Shown piece after piece: positions 11,186-20,219 of a DNA stretch of 64,000 nucleotides (its first letter is position 1; each line of letters begins with the position of its first letter). Made by a program: the position numbers and the translations under genes. Source of the stretch: Mycolicibacterium litorale. Its GTDB lineage: Bacteria; Actinomycetota; Actinomycetes; Mycobacteriales; Mycobacteriaceae. The notes below the pieces were generated by a model that ran no database searches, was not told the origin of the DNA, and saw only the letters and a list, made by a program, of their open reading frames with translations. The stretch spans positions 5,394,001-5,458,000 of the forward strand of contig CP019882.1 in NCBI GenBank assembly GCA_002007745.1, written 5' to 3'.

Positions 11186-12148
11186 TCACACCGGCTGCGA
11201 GTATGTCACCAGCCGCCCGTCACGGCGGCCGGCGAACAGCCGCTGCCGGTGCAGCTGCGAGCCCACCGCCACCCCGCCCTGCCCCCGCCAGGTGGTGACC
11301 AGCGCGTCCACCGCCCGGATCTGCAGATCGGTCAGATCGACCGCGCCACCACGCAGCAGCCAACGCCGGATCACGCGTCTGCGCAGGCCGTCGGGCAGCC
11401 CGCTCAGCGCGGTGACGGCCAGTGCGTCACCGTCTTCGGCGCCGGCCAGCGCCCGGTCGGCCAGCAGGTCCAGGGTGTCGGTGTCCTCGCGCAGGGCCGC
11501 AGCGGTGCGCGCCAGCGCCTCGGCGACACCTCCGTTGAGCACCTCCTCGAGCAGGGGCAGCACCTCGGTGCGCAGCCGCACCCGGGTGAAGCGCGCGTCG
11601 TGGTTGTGCGGGTCGTCCCACGCGGTGAGGCCGAGCTCCGCGCAGGCCGCCTGTGTGACGGCGCGCCGGACCCCCAGCAGCGGACGGCACCACGGCGGGT
11701 CGCAGGGTCGCATTCCCGCTATCGACCGGGCGCCCGACCCGCGTCCGAGGCCGAGCAGCACCGTCTCGGCCTGGTCGTCGAGCGTATGGCCGAGCAGCAC
11801 CGGGGCGTCGCCGCGGGCGGCATCCAGCGCGGCGTAGCGCGCGGTGCGGGCGGCGGCCTCGGGACCGCCCTGGACGCCGACCTGCACCTGCAGGACGTGA
11901 GCCTGGACACAACCGAGATCCCGCGCGCGACGGCGGGCGCCTTCGGCGACGCCGGCGGATCCAGGCTGCAGCCCGTGGTCGACGATCAGGGCGGTGGTGG
12001 GCAGCGTCGCGGCCGCGGCCGCCGTCAGGGCCAGCGAATCAGGCCCCCCGGACAGCGCTACGCACCATGACGTGGCATCGGGCAGCCAGTCCGTCGCGAA
12101 CCCGGCGAGCGCGGCCCGCAGCCGGCTCAGAGCACGCGGTCGATCCAC
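11186..12148 (-). CDS. tilS: tRNA(Ile)-lysidine synthetase
   Basis: Modifies the wobble cytidine of tRNA-Ile(CAU) to lysidine so that it reads AUA. The 320-residue protein has the ATP-pyrophosphatase P-loop SGGPDSLAL near residue 34, IVDHGLQPGS, and GHTLDDQAETVLLGLGRGSG. These are the signatures of the short actinobacterial TilS. The GTG at 12148 starts 22 bases inside the end of the upstream metalloprotease gene, so the two are translationally linked. The gene runs straight into hpt. Confidence 0.94.
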   Translation of the reverse strand: MDRPRALSRLRAALAGFATDWLPDATSWCVALSGGPDSLALTAAAAATLPTTALIVDHGLQPGSAGVAEGARRRARDLGCVQAHVLQVQVGVQGGPEAAARTARYAALDAARGDAPVLLGHTLDDQAETVLLGLGRGSGARSIAGMRPCDPPWCRPLLGVRRAVTQAACAELGLTAWDDPHNHDARFTRVRLRTEVLPLLEEVLNGGVAEALARTAAALREDTDTLDLLADRALAGAEDGDALAVTALSGLPDGLRRRVIRRWLLRGGAVDLTDLQIRAVDALVTTWRGQGGVAVGSQLHRQRLFAGRRDGRLVTYSQPV

Positions 12149-13254
12149 CGCTGCGGAGCTTCGATCTCGTCAGGCAACGGCAGGGTCTGCGGGCTCGTCC
12201 AGACGGTGTTGAACCGGTCCATTCCGACCCGGTCGACGACCTGGTCGACGAACGCCTTGCCGCGGGTGTACTGGCTCAGCTTGGCGTCCACCCCCAGCAG
12301 CGCGCGCAGCAAGCGCTGCAGTGGGGGCTGGCGACGCTGGCGGCGCTCGTCGAAGCGGCGCCGAATGGTGTGCACCGACGGCACCACGGCCGGCCCGACG
12401 GCGTCCATCACGTGGTCGGCGTGCCCTTCGAGCAGGGTGCCCAGCACCAGCAGCTGGTCCAGCGCCGCACGCTGAGGTTCGGACTGCACCGCACGCATGA
12501 ACCCGAGGATGCCGGCGTCGTTCGGTCCGCCGGCGCCGCCCCGCGTCGGCTCATTCCCGGGTCGCTGCGCTCCTGCCCGCCGGGGGTCATTCCCGGGTCG
12601 CTGCGCTCCTGCCCGCCGGGCCTTGACGTAGTCGGCCAGCCGCGCGACCACCTGGGTGACGTCGTCGCCGCCATCCGAGGTCAGCACCCCCAGCGCCTGC
12701 GACATGTGCTGCGCCAGCCAAGGATTGGCGGTGAACTGCACGCGGTGGGTCACCTCGTGCAGGCACACCCACAGGCGGAAGTCGGCCGGCGCTACCCGCA
12801 GCTGGCGCTCCACCGCGATGACGTTCGGATAGACCAGCAGCAGGTGGCCGCCGGCGGTCGGCTCCGCCCCGGCGAACGGGTCGTACTGGCCGAGGATCCC
12901 CGAGGACACGAACGCCAGCACCGCACCGGTCTGGGCCCCGGTGACCCGCCCGGTGATCGCGTTGCTGGGTTTGTGCGTGCCGCCGGTCATCATCCGCATC
13001 GACTCCGAGGCGGCCCGGATCCACCCTTCCCGGTCGACGACGCGGGCCTCGGGCACCGGGGCGTCACCGCCCATCCGGGTGATCTCCCGCACCGGGCCCT
13101 CGGCGGCGCGTGCCGCGGCCGCCAGCTCCTCGATGGCCTGACGGCGGGTGTAATCGGTGGCCGGCGGGGCCGGCCGGGCCAGCCAGGCTCCCACAGTCCC
13201 GGCGAAGGTCCAGTCGACGGCCCGCCCTACGGTCACCTCCGACGAATCGCTCAT
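12127..13254 (-). CDS. Zinc-dependent metalloprotease-like protein (Rv3626c family)
   Basis: A 375-residue protein of the actinobacterial family often labelled coenzyme F420-associated or zinc-dependent metalloprotease. The candidate zinc motif HEVTH is at about 168-172 (LWVCLHEVTHRVQF) and EGHADHVMDAVGP supplies a later acidic-histidine block. The role is unproven. The ATG at 13254 overlaps the dacB stop by four bases. Between about 217 and 243 there is a low-complexity insertion with two copies of RRAGAQRPGN, encoded by a tandem DNA repeat that looks foreign to the fold (see the repeat at 12545-12618). Confidence 0.85.
   Translation of the reverse strand: MSDSSEVTVGRAVDWTFAGTVGAWLARPAPPATDYTRRQAIEELAAAARAAEGPVREITRMGGDAPVPEARVVDREGWIRAASESMRMMTGGTHKPSNAITGRVTGAQTGAVLAFVSSGILGQYDPFAGAEPTAGGHLLLVYPNVIAVERQLRVAPADFRLWVCLHEVTHRVQFTANPWLAQHMSQALGVLTSDGGDDVTQVVARLADYVKARRAGAQRPGNDPRRAGAQRPGNEPTRGGAGGPNDAGILGFMRAVQSEPQRAALDQLLVLGTLLEGHADHVMDAVGPAVVPSVHTIRRRFDERRQRRQPPLQRLLRALLGVDAKLSQYTRGKAFVDQVVDRVGMDRFNTVWTSPQTLPLPDEIEAPQRWIDRVL
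12545..12618. repeat. Two tandem copies of a GC-rich element inside a coding region
   Basis: The unit TTCCCGGGTCGCTGCGCTCC plus TGCCCGCCGGG occurs twice, about 36 bases apart, within the metalloprotease-like gene, where it adds residues in frame. An inverted, nearly identical copy is in the synthetase gene at 21148-21178. Its in-frame presence in unrelated genes suggests a small dispersed element tolerated in surface loops. Confidence 0.7.
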
Positions 13255-14635
13255 CCGCCGCATCCGCACGTCCGCAGGGTGCCCGCCAGGGTGTCGAGAG
13301 CCACCCGGCCCATCGGGCCGGCGTCGTTGGAGATGAACGCGAAAGTCAGCACCCGGCCGCTGTCATCGGTGACGATCCCGGCCAGCGAGTTGATCGCGGT
13401 CAGGGAACCGGTCTTGGCGCGCAACCAGCCGGCCGACGACGTTCGCGGGTCGTCGCCGAGGAACCGGTCGGACAACGTACCGCTGCCGCCGGCGATGGGC
13501 AGCAGGTCCAACAGCGGGCGCATGGCCGGCTGGTCGGGGCCGGCCGCCGCGCCCACGACCTCGTCGAGGGTCTTGGCGGTCAGCCGGTCCAGCACCGACA
13601 GCCCGCTGGAGTCGACCAGGGTGGCGCCCGTCATGTCGACACCGGCGCCGGACAGCTTGCTGCTCACCGCGTCGACGGCGCCGGCGAAGCTCTGCGGACG
13701 ACCGGTCGCCCTGGCCACCTCCCGGGCGATGCACTCGGCCATCACGTTGTCCGAGGCGTTCATCATCTGGCGCAGCCGCTCGATCAGGGGCGCGGACTGC
13801 ACCGAGGCCAGCTGCCGCCCGGTCGGCGGCGTCGGGGCGAACGCGACCCTGGCGGGGTCGACGCGCAACGCGACGGCCAGCGCCCGCCCGGCGTCCAGCG
13901 CCGGTGTGGTGGACCGCGCGGAGTCGACCGTGGTGGGCTGGATGCGCCCGGCGTCGATCATCACCGACTGGATCGGGGCGATGTCGCCGCCGTCGATGTC
14001 GGCGGGATCCCAGCCCGGGGCGAAATCGGGCCCGCTGAACAGCGAATCGTCCACCTGGACCGCGGTCACGGTGATCCCGCTTTTGCGCACCTGGTCGGCG
14101 AGGTCGCTGATCCGGGCCGCGCCGCGGTACCAGGTATCCTGGCCGGGCGGGGCGGCCGAGAGGATCGGATCGCCGCCGCCGACGAGCACCACGACCCCGG
14201 GCTGGCGGGTCTGATCGGCCGCCACGACGGTGGTGGTGACCCGTTCGTCGCGGTCCAGGGCGAGCAGCGCGGCGCCGGTGGTGAGCGTCTTGTTGGTGGA
14301 GGCCGGCAGCAGCGGCACATCCGAACCGTGCTCCCAGAGTTGCCGGCCGGTCTCGGCGTCGGTCACCCGGCCGGTGATGTTGCCCAGGTTGGGATCGGCG
14401 ACCGGCCCGGCCAGCGCCGCGGCCAGCCCGGCCGCGGTGGGCATCGCAGCAGAGTCCGACACCGGCACCACACCCGGGTTCGCGGTGGCCGGCGGCCGGG
14501 CCGGGGTGCCTGCGCGCTGCTGGTGTCGCCGCCGGTCGTCAGCACCGCGGCAACCGCCACGACGGCGGCGACCAGCGCGATCACCGCCACGGCCAGCACC
14601 ACATGGGTGGAGCGCCGCCACCGAGTGGGCCTCAT
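13251..14635 (-). CDS. dacB: D-alanyl-D-alanine carboxypeptidase / PBP4 family (apparent frameshift)
   Basis: Periplasmic penicillin-binding protein (peptidase S13 family) that trims or cuts peptidoglycan cross-links. The main frame has the SxxK motif in PASTNKTL, SxN in MNASDNVMAE, and KTG in WLRAKTGSLTAINS. The proper N-terminus is in another frame: the ATG at 14635 after AGGAG encodes MRPTRWRRSTHVV followed by one membrane anchor. The frames join only if one base is added in the G run near 14503-14506, giving AQAPPARPPATANPGVV, which matches relatives. The coordinates span the repaired gene. The missing base is probably a sequence error. A longer open frame to 15344 is spurious. Stop overlaps the metalloprotease start (ATGA). 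Confidence 0.85.
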
Positions 14636-14795
14636 GACTCTCCTGACTGATTCTTCTTCGCGGTCGTTGTTCCCATTGTTGCCCACGCTGTTGGCCAACC
14701 ACCCTGAAGTGCAGGCCACGGCTGGCGTTAGTGTTAGGCGCCGTCACCCAGGGACAGGCCCCGGGCGACCGAGACCAGCGAGAAGGAGTTGCGCG

Positions 14796-15284
14796 GTGGA
14801 GTTCGACGTCACCATCGAGATCCCGAAGGGCCAGCGCAACAAGTACGAGGTCGACCACGAGACCGGGCGGGTCCGGCTCGACCGCTACCTCTACACCCCG
14901 ATGGCCTACCCCACCGACTACGGCTACATCGAGGACACCCTCGGTGAGGATGGCGACCCGCTGGATGCGCTGGTGCTGCTGCCACAGTCGGTGTTCCCCG
15001 GCGTGATCGTGGAGGCCCGCCCGGTCGGCATGTTCAAGATGGTCGACGAGGCCGGCGGTGACGACAAGGTGCTGTGTGTGCCGGCGGGTGATCCGCGCTG
15101 GGACCACATCAACGACATCGGCGACGTGTCCAGCTTCGAACTCGAGGCGATCAAGCACTTCTTCGTGCACTACAAAGACCTGGAGCCGGGCAAGTTCGTC
15201 AAGGCCGCCGACTTCGTCGGGCGCGCCGAAGCGGAGGCCGAAGTGGAGCGCTCCCGGGAACGATTCGCCGCCGAGGGCCACTAG
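14796..15284 (+). CDS. ppa: Inorganic pyrophosphatase
   Basis: Family I soluble pyrophosphatase (162 residues) that hydrolyses pyrophosphate and pulls biosynthetic reactions forward. The signature GEDGDPLDALVLL contains the metal-binding aspartates, and IEIPKGQRNKYEVD, AYPTDYGYIEDTLG and GDPRWDHINDI are all present. The GTG at 14796 is preceded by AGAAGGAG. It is divergent from dacB, as in M. tuberculosis, with both promoters in about 160 bases. Confidence 0.97.
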   Translation: MEFDVTIEIPKGQRNKYEVDHETGRVRLDRYLYTPMAYPTDYGYIEDTLGEDGDPLDALVLLPQSVFPGVIVEARPVGMFKMVDEAGGDDKVLCVPAGDPRWDHINDIGDVSSFELEAIKHFFVHYKDLEPGKFVKAADFVGRAEAEAEVERSRERFAAEGH

Positions 15285-15391
15285 ACCACCCCGCACGTGA
15301 CGCGGCTCACGCCGCGATCGACAGGTTTTTCCTGCCTGTAACAATCGGTAACCCGGTTGTGGTTTGGCTTTTCGATCATTGCCTTGTGTTG

Positions 15392-15922
15392 ATGCACCAG
15401 GGCATCGGTCTGGAAGCCTTCAACGAGCTGCCGGACCGCAAGGCCATCCACGCGCTCTACGAGTGCTGCAACAGCGTGACGCTGGCTCGCGACCTGGCGC
15501 GCGGCCGCCCCTACGCTGACCACACCGCGCTGTTCCGGCGCGCCGACGCGCTGCTGTTCTCGCTGTCGGAGACCTCAATCGACGACATCCTGCAGGCCTA
15601 CCCGCATGTCGGCACCCGTCCGCGCAGCACCAAATCGCAGGCCGAGCAGTGCTCGGTGTGGGACGAGGCGCCGGAGGTGATGGCCGAATTGGACGCCGCG
15701 GTGCGGGACTACTCCGATCGGTTTGGTTTCGACTTTGTCATGCATGTCGGCGGGCTGGCCCCCGAGGTGTGCGCCAAATCCGTCATCGCCGCGGTGCGCG
15801 ACCGGATGCACCACGACCCGGAGACCGAGCGCAAGGTCGTCCGCAACGAGCTGGCGAAGATCAACCGCAGCCGGTTGGAGCGGATGCTGGGGCCCGAAGG
15901 CGGCTACGACAACTGGGGCTGA
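15392..15922 (+). CDS. uraD: OHCU decarboxylase (ureide pathway)
   Basis: Predicted 2-oxo-4-hydroxy-4-carboxy-5-ureidoimidazoline decarboxylase, which makes S-allantoin from the uricase product. The 176-residue product shows GLEAFNELPDRKAIHALYECCNSV (shown in parts: FNELP, LYECC), RRADALLFSLSE, the SKSQAEQ-like KSQAEQ motif and the FDFVMHVGG segment of the family. The ATG at 15392 is the best start; codons before it lack the family pattern. It is followed by allantoicase, so the pair supports purine-ring breakdown for nitrogen. I see no uricase or hydroxyisourate hydrolase in the window. Confidence 0.85.
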   Translation: MHQGIGLEAFNELPDRKAIHALYECCNSVTLARDLARGRPYADHTALFRRADALLFSLSETSIDDILQAYPHVGTRPRSTKSQAEQCSVWDEAPEVMAELDAAVRDYSDRFGFDFVMHVGGLAPEVCAKSVIAAVRDRMHHDPETERKVVRNELAKINRSRLERMLGPEGGYDNWG

Positions 15923-15982
15923 CAACCGGGCCCTGATGCCCCCTGCCCGGCCGAGCCACCGGCGGCCACCTAGGCTCGTGAC

Positions 15983-17016
15983 GTGACTGTCGGCGCCCAG
16001 AACCCTCCCCGGCGCAACCCCATTTCCTATCGCTGCCCGACCTGGCGGCCCGGCCGGCCGGTGGTGCCGTGGTGTGGGCCAACGACGACCTGTTCGCCGA
16101 GCGGGAGAACCTGATCAAGCCGCAGCCGGCGGAGTTCCGCCCGGCCACCTTCGGCCACAAGGGACAGATCTACGACGGCTGGGAGACCCGCCGGCGGCGC
16201 GGAATCGGGCCCGAGGACTGCGATCAGGCGATCGTGCGCCTGGCGGTGCCGGCCATCGTGCGCGGGGTGGTGGTGGACACCGCGTGGTTCACCGGCAACT
16301 ATCCACCACAGATCTCGGTGGAGGCGGCCTGCGTCGAGGGCTATCCCAGCACCGAAGACCTGGTGCACACCGAGTGGACCACCATCGTCGAGCGCAGCAG
16401 CGTCAACGGCGACACGCGAAACCCGTTCAAGGTCACCTCTTCTCGACGCTGGACGCATGTGCGGCTGTCGATCTACCCGGACGGCGGCGTGGCGCGGCTG
16501 CGGGTCCACGGCGAAGGCCTGCTCGACCCGCGCTATGCCGAAGGCATGCCGCTGGACCTGGCGGCCCTGGAGAACGGCGCCCGGGTGAGCGCTTGTTCCA
16601 ACATGTTCTACAGCTCACCGAACAATCTGCTGTTGCCCGGCACCGCCCGCACGATGGGCGAAGGCTGGGAGACCTCCCGCCGCCGCGACGACGGCAACGA
16701 CTGGGTGCAGGTCCGGTTGGCCGGCCCGGGTGTGCTGACCGCCGCCGAATTGGACACCTCGTACTTCATCGGCAACGCGCCCGGTGCTGCCCGGCTGATG
16801 GGAAGGGCCGATGCCGGTGACTGGTTCGAGCTGCTGCCCAGCACCGCGTTGCAGCCCGACACCCGGCACCGCTTTCTGCTGACCGGCCAGCAGCCGGTGA
16901 CCGACGTCCGGCTGGACATCTATCCCGACGGTGGCATGGCCCGGCTTCGCCTGCCGGGCCGGCTGACCGACGACGGATTACGCGTCGTCCGGGAAAGGTG
17001 GCAGGCGAGCGCCTAG
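15983..17016 (+). CDS. alc: Allantoicase (apparent frameshift near the start)
   Basis: Hydrolyses allantoate to ureidoglycolate and urea. Two repeated jelly-roll halves are visible: YDGWETRRRRGIGPEDC with VVVDTAWFTGNYPP, and GEGWETSRRRDDGNDWV with AELDTSYFIGNAPG, each ending in LxIYPDGGxARLRxxG. The conserved N-terminal LPDLAARPAGGAVVWANDD lies in a frame without its own start; the GTG at 15983 joins it if one C is added in the C run at 16007-16010. The undisturbed frame from 16069 would lack this segment. Partner of the OHCU decarboxylase just upstream. Confidence 0.88.
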
Positions 17017-17027
17017 GGTCGGTAGAC

Positions 17028-17992
17028 GTGGCCCTCCCGATCGATCCCGAAGTCCTGAGCCTGCTCCAGCCGCTGCTCGCGGCCGCCGCCGAACTCGATC
17101 CGCCCGCCGTCGGCGACATCGTCACCCGGCGGGAGCGTGCGCTGCCCCTCTTCCAGGGGTTGGCCGACAACCGAGAACCGGTCGGCGGCGTCGAGGCGCA
17201 GCACCACACCCTGGTCACCGCCGACGGCGCCGAACTGGACCTGGCGTGGTACCTCCCCTCGGCGGCACCGTTGCCCGGCAGCGCGGTGCTCTACCTGCAC
17301 GGCGGCGGCATGATCTACAGCATGGCCGAGACCGCACCGGCCTACGACTCGGCGATGCGCGGCTACGTGGCCGCATCCGGGGTGCCGATGCTGACGGTGG
17401 ATTACCGTGTGGCGCCGGAACATCCGCACCCCACACCGGTCGAGGACTGCTACGCGGCACTGGGCTGGCTGGCCGAGAACGCGTCCGCCCTGGGCGTCGA
17501 CCCGGCCCGGATCGCGGTGGCCGGAGACAGTGCCGGCGGGGGTCTGGCCGCCGGGGTGAGTCTGCTGGCACGCGACCGTGGCGGACCGGCGCTCGCCGCG
17601 CAGCTGCTGATCTATCCGATGCTCGACGACCGCACCGTCGACCCGGACCCGCAGCTTCCCCCGAGATGCTGACCTGGACGTACGAGGACAACGTCACCGG
17701 CTGGGGCGCGCTGCTCGGGGATGCCGCCGGAGGGGACGACGTGCCGGTGTACGCCGCACCCGCCCGCGTCGCAGACCTGGCCGGGCTGCCGCCGACCTAT
17801 ATGGACACCGGTGATCTGGACATCTTCCGCGAGGAGGACGTCACCTACGCGCGAAGGCTTTCCGCGGCGGGCGTGCCCACCGAGCTGCACGTGCACCCGG
17901 GCTGCCCGCACGCGTTCGAGGCGCTGGCCCCGGCGGCCGACGTGTCGAAGCGGGCGATCGCCGATCGGGTCCGCCGCCTGCGCTCGCTCTAG
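17028..17992 (+). CDS. HSL-type alpha/beta hydrolase / esterase (apparent frameshift)
   Basis: Carboxylesterase or lipase of the hormone-sensitive-lipase type. The oxyanion motif HGGG is in LYLHGGGMIYSM, the nucleophile in AGDSAGGGLAAG, the acid in YMDTGDLDIF, and the histidine in GCPHAFEAL. The protein is split: the first frame ends after DPDPQLPPRC, while PEMLTWTYEDNVTGWGALLG follows in the next frame. Adding one C to the run at 17658-17662 gives a continuous 321-residue protein of normal length. The GTG at 17028 (VALPIDPEV) is the likely start. Lipid substrate unknown. Confidence 0.82.
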
Positions 17993-18101
17993 GGGCGGAC
18001 CTCCACACCGGTGGCATGCCGGAACCGGTGGATTCGCTGTGGCATTCGCGGTGGCTGATCTTCCCGGTCAGCGGGGTGGCCGGCGAGATCGAGGCGTGAA
18101 A

Positions 18102-18473
18102 TCAGCCGGCTGCCCAGGCTTTGGCGCCCTCGAGATCGTCGAGCCCGAACACCGCGGCCTCACCGGGAACCAGCCATGACAGCGCGTGCAGGGTGTGACT
18201 CACCCACTCCTTGTCGGTGACGATCGCGATCCGCTTGAACGCGGCGTGGTGGGGATAGACCGTGCCGAACCCCACCTTGAGGTCCTCCAGCAGACCGCCC
18301 GGCCCGAAGCCCTCGTAATCGGAGTCGATGACCTCGACGATTCTGATGTCGGCACCGGATTCGAGCAGCTTGTCCAGGGTCGGCTTGAACTTGTGCAGCT
18401 CGTCACCGGAAAGCCGGCCCGACACCCGGAATCCGGTCACACCGGCGGGCATGTCGGCGAGTGATTCGATCAT
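18102..18473 (-). CDS. SpoIIAA-like / STAS-fold protein
   Basis: A 123-residue cytosolic protein of the SpoIIAA-like (DUF3478) group: MIESLADMPAGVTGFRVSG, then GDELHKFKPTLDKLLESG and a C-terminal GLDDLEGAKAWA. The central VYPHHAAFKRIAIVTDKEWV is characteristic. Members resemble anti-sigma antagonists and lipid-binding STAS domains, but function is not established. The ATG at 18473 follows AGGAGG. A 27-codon open frame at 18016-18099 before its stop is not convincing as a gene. Confidence 0.85.
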   Translation of the reverse strand: MIESLADMPAGVTGFRVSGRLSGDELHKFKPTLDKLLESGADIRIVEVIDSDYEGFGPGGLLEDLKVGFGTVYPHHAAFKRIAIVTDKEWVSHTLHALSWLVPGEAAVFGLDDLEGAKAWAAG

Positions 18474-18518
18474 GGCTGAACCTCCTTGCTCCGCTTCCCA
18501 GCCTAGGAGGTGCCGCCC

Positions 18519-18944
18519 TCACGCGGCGGTGATCCGCAACCGATCCCGGATGCGGCTCAATGCCGCGCGGGCCCGGGAACCCAGTTCGTCATCGGCGCCG
18601 ACCGGGATGAGGGTGACCCCGTCGGCCACGCCGGCCACGTAGAGGTCGGCGACCAACCCGGCGAGCCCGTCGACGGTACCGGCGTAGTGCACTCCGGTGT
18701 CGGCATCGCGATCGGAGATGGCCGCCAGTGCGGTGCGCGGATCGTCGGCAACCGACACCGTCAGGTCGAGCACCACCGGCACGTCGGCGGGCAGCCGGCG
18801 GCGCCGCCGCCGGGCCTCCTGCAGATCGGGGGCACGCAGCCGCACCACCGGGTGGCCGCCGGCGGTCAATTCCGTCCAGGTCCCGCCGGTGTCGGCGACG
18901 AACACCCGCAACACCCGCCCGTTCGGTGCACCTGTATCCGGCAT
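18519..18944 (-). CDS. Unknown 141-residue protein
   Basis: From the ATG at 18944 (MPDTGAPNGRVLRVFVADT) the protein is soluble and has a central Arg-rich segment (LQEARRRRRRLP) and a second half LHY-like: GVHYAGTVDGLAGLVADLYV then GVADGVTLIPVGAD. That second half recalls the end of luciferase-like F420 or flavin monooxygenases, but the catalytic barrel is absent, so I do not assign a function. It lies between the STAS-like gene and the TerC gene on the same strand. Confidence 0.6.
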   Translation of the reverse strand: MPDTGAPNGRVLRVFVADTGGTWTELTAGGHPVVRLRAPDLQEARRRRRRLPADVPVVLDLTVSVADDPRTALAAISDRDADTGVHYAGTVDGLAGLVADLYVAGVADGVTLIPVGADDELGSRARAALSRIRDRLRITAA

Positions 18945-19015
18945 GTCCGCCACGCTAGAGACGCGCACCCAGGCCGGCAATGGTTGCGCTCAGCAGGAGG
19001 CGAACCGTTCGCCGA

Positions 19016-19984
19016 TCAACGCTTGTCGATCACACCGGTCTTGACCAGGCTGGCGACCATCGTCAGGAACAGGGTGAGGATGATGACCGCCAGGCTCAAC
19101 AGGGTCGGGATCTCCGGCACGTTGACGTGTTCGCCGCCGTTGATGAACGGCACCTCGTTCTCGTGCAGCGCGTGCAGCACCAGCTTGACGCCGATGAAGA
19201 ACAGGATGAACGCCAGCCCCTGGGACAGGTACACCAGGCGGTTGAGCAGGTCGCCGAGCAGGAAGTACAGCTGCCGCAACCCCATCAGCGCGAACAGGTT
19301 GGCGGTGAACACGATGTAGGGCTCGCGGGTCAGCCCGTAGATCGCCGGGATGGAGTCCAGGGCGAACAGCAGATCGGTGGTGCCCAGGGCGACGATCACC
19401 AGGAACATCGGGGTCATCATCCGTTTGCCGCCGTCTTTGACGTACAGCTTGAGCCCGTCCCACTTGTCGGTGGTCTTGAAGTGTTTGCGGGCCAGCCGGA
19501 CCACGGTGTTCTCCGCGTCGTCGTCGTGCTCGGTGTCGCGGGCCAACTTGGCCGCGGTGTACACCAGGAACGCGCCGAAGATGTAGAAGATCCACGAGAA
19601 CTGCTGGATGGCAACGGCTCCCAGCGCGATGAAGATGCCGCGGAAGATCAGTGCGAGCACGATCCCCACCAGCAGCGCCTCCTGCTGGTACACCTTGGGC
19701 ACCTTGAAGCTGGCCATGATGATGATGAAGATGAACAGGTTGTCCACCGACAGGCTGTATTCGGTGAGCCAGCCCGCATAGAACTCCAGGCCGAACTGGC
19801 TGCCGTGGAAGTTCCACACCCAGATGCCGAAGGCGATCGCCAAGCCGACGTAGAACGACAGGTACAGACCGCACTCGCGCATCGTCGGCTCGTGCGGGCG
19901 ACGCGCGATGACGATGACGTCGAACAACAGCACAGCGGCCGTCACACCGATGGTGATGAACCACTCGAGCGGGGACACGTTCAA
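19016..19984 (-). CDS. TerC-family integral membrane protein
   Basis: A 322-residue polytopic protein with about nine membrane segments. The TerC signatures are EYSLSVDNLFIFIIIMASF near residue 80 and the second acidic membrane motif DLLFALDSIPAIYGLT near 205. Studied TerC/Alx proteins export manganese and help load exported metalloenzymes; that is family knowledge. I chose the TTG at 19984 because GGAGGT sits six bases upstream; a longer frame to 20083 runs through the riboswitch. The leader at 20005-20110 looks like a manganese-sensing yybP-ykoY element, which fits the role. Confidence 0.9.
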   Translation of the reverse strand: MNVSPLEWFITIGVTAAVLLFDVIVIARRPHEPTMRECGLYLSFYVGLAIAFGIWVWNFHGSQFGLEFYAGWLTEYSLSVDNLFIFIIIMASFKVPKVYQQEALLVGIVLALIFRGIFIALGAVAIQQFSWIFYIFGAFLVYTAAKLARDTEHDDDAENTVVRLARKHFKTTDKWDGLKLYVKDGGKRMMTPMFLVIVALGTTDLLFALDSIPAIYGLTREPYIVFTANLFALMGLRQLYFLLGDLLNRLVYLSQGLAFILFFIGVKLVLHALHENEVPFINGGEHVNVPEIPTLLSLAVIILTLFLTMVASLVKTGVIDKR

Positions 19985-20004
19985 CAGATGACCTCCGGGC
20001 GCCA

Positions 20005-20110
20005 CAAAACGTCCGAGGTCTCTTCCACCGCACTGCGGCCCGCGGCACCGGACGGCCGATGACGGCCGCCGTGGTGACGACACCGCGGCGAAGGAATACT
20101 CCCCTCTGGC
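20005..20110 (-). promoter_or_regulatory. Probable yybP-ykoY (manganese) riboswitch
   Basis: Reading the minus strand, GGGGAGTA at 20104-20097 opens the element. A GC-rich helix follows, then CCGTCATCGG, a CGGTGCCGCGGGCC helix, and GGAAGAGACCTC ending near 20014. The GGGGAGUA and GAGACCU blocks are hallmark parts of this riboswitch class. It ends about 20 bases before the GGAGGT of the TerC gene, so control of translation start is likely: manganese binding should raise TerC output. The assignment is by eye. Confidence 0.7.
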
Positions 20111-20219
20111 AGCAGTCTGTCAGGTCTTCGGGCGCTGCGCCAAACCGGAGGCACCGATCGGCCCGTCCCCGCCGCGTCCGGCGCCCCCCGATCATCGACG
20201 CCGCCTAGTATCCACAGTC

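Noticed and set aside
14500..14510. Programmed frameshift in dacB
   Set aside because: No slippery heptamer, and the same defect type occurs at five other genes; a missing base is simpler.
13110..15284. A 724-codon plus-strand open frame ending with ppa
   Set aside because: Only the last 162 codons are pyrophosphatase. The upstream part is low-complexity Arg/Gly/Pro antisense of dacB.
13251..15344. A 697-codon open frame as the full dacB
   Set aside because: Its first 230 codons are antisense of ppa and meaningless. The real N-terminus is in another frame at 14,635.
18016..18099. A 27-residue open frame before the STAS-like gene
   Set aside because: No ribosome site, no recognisable motif; too short to support.
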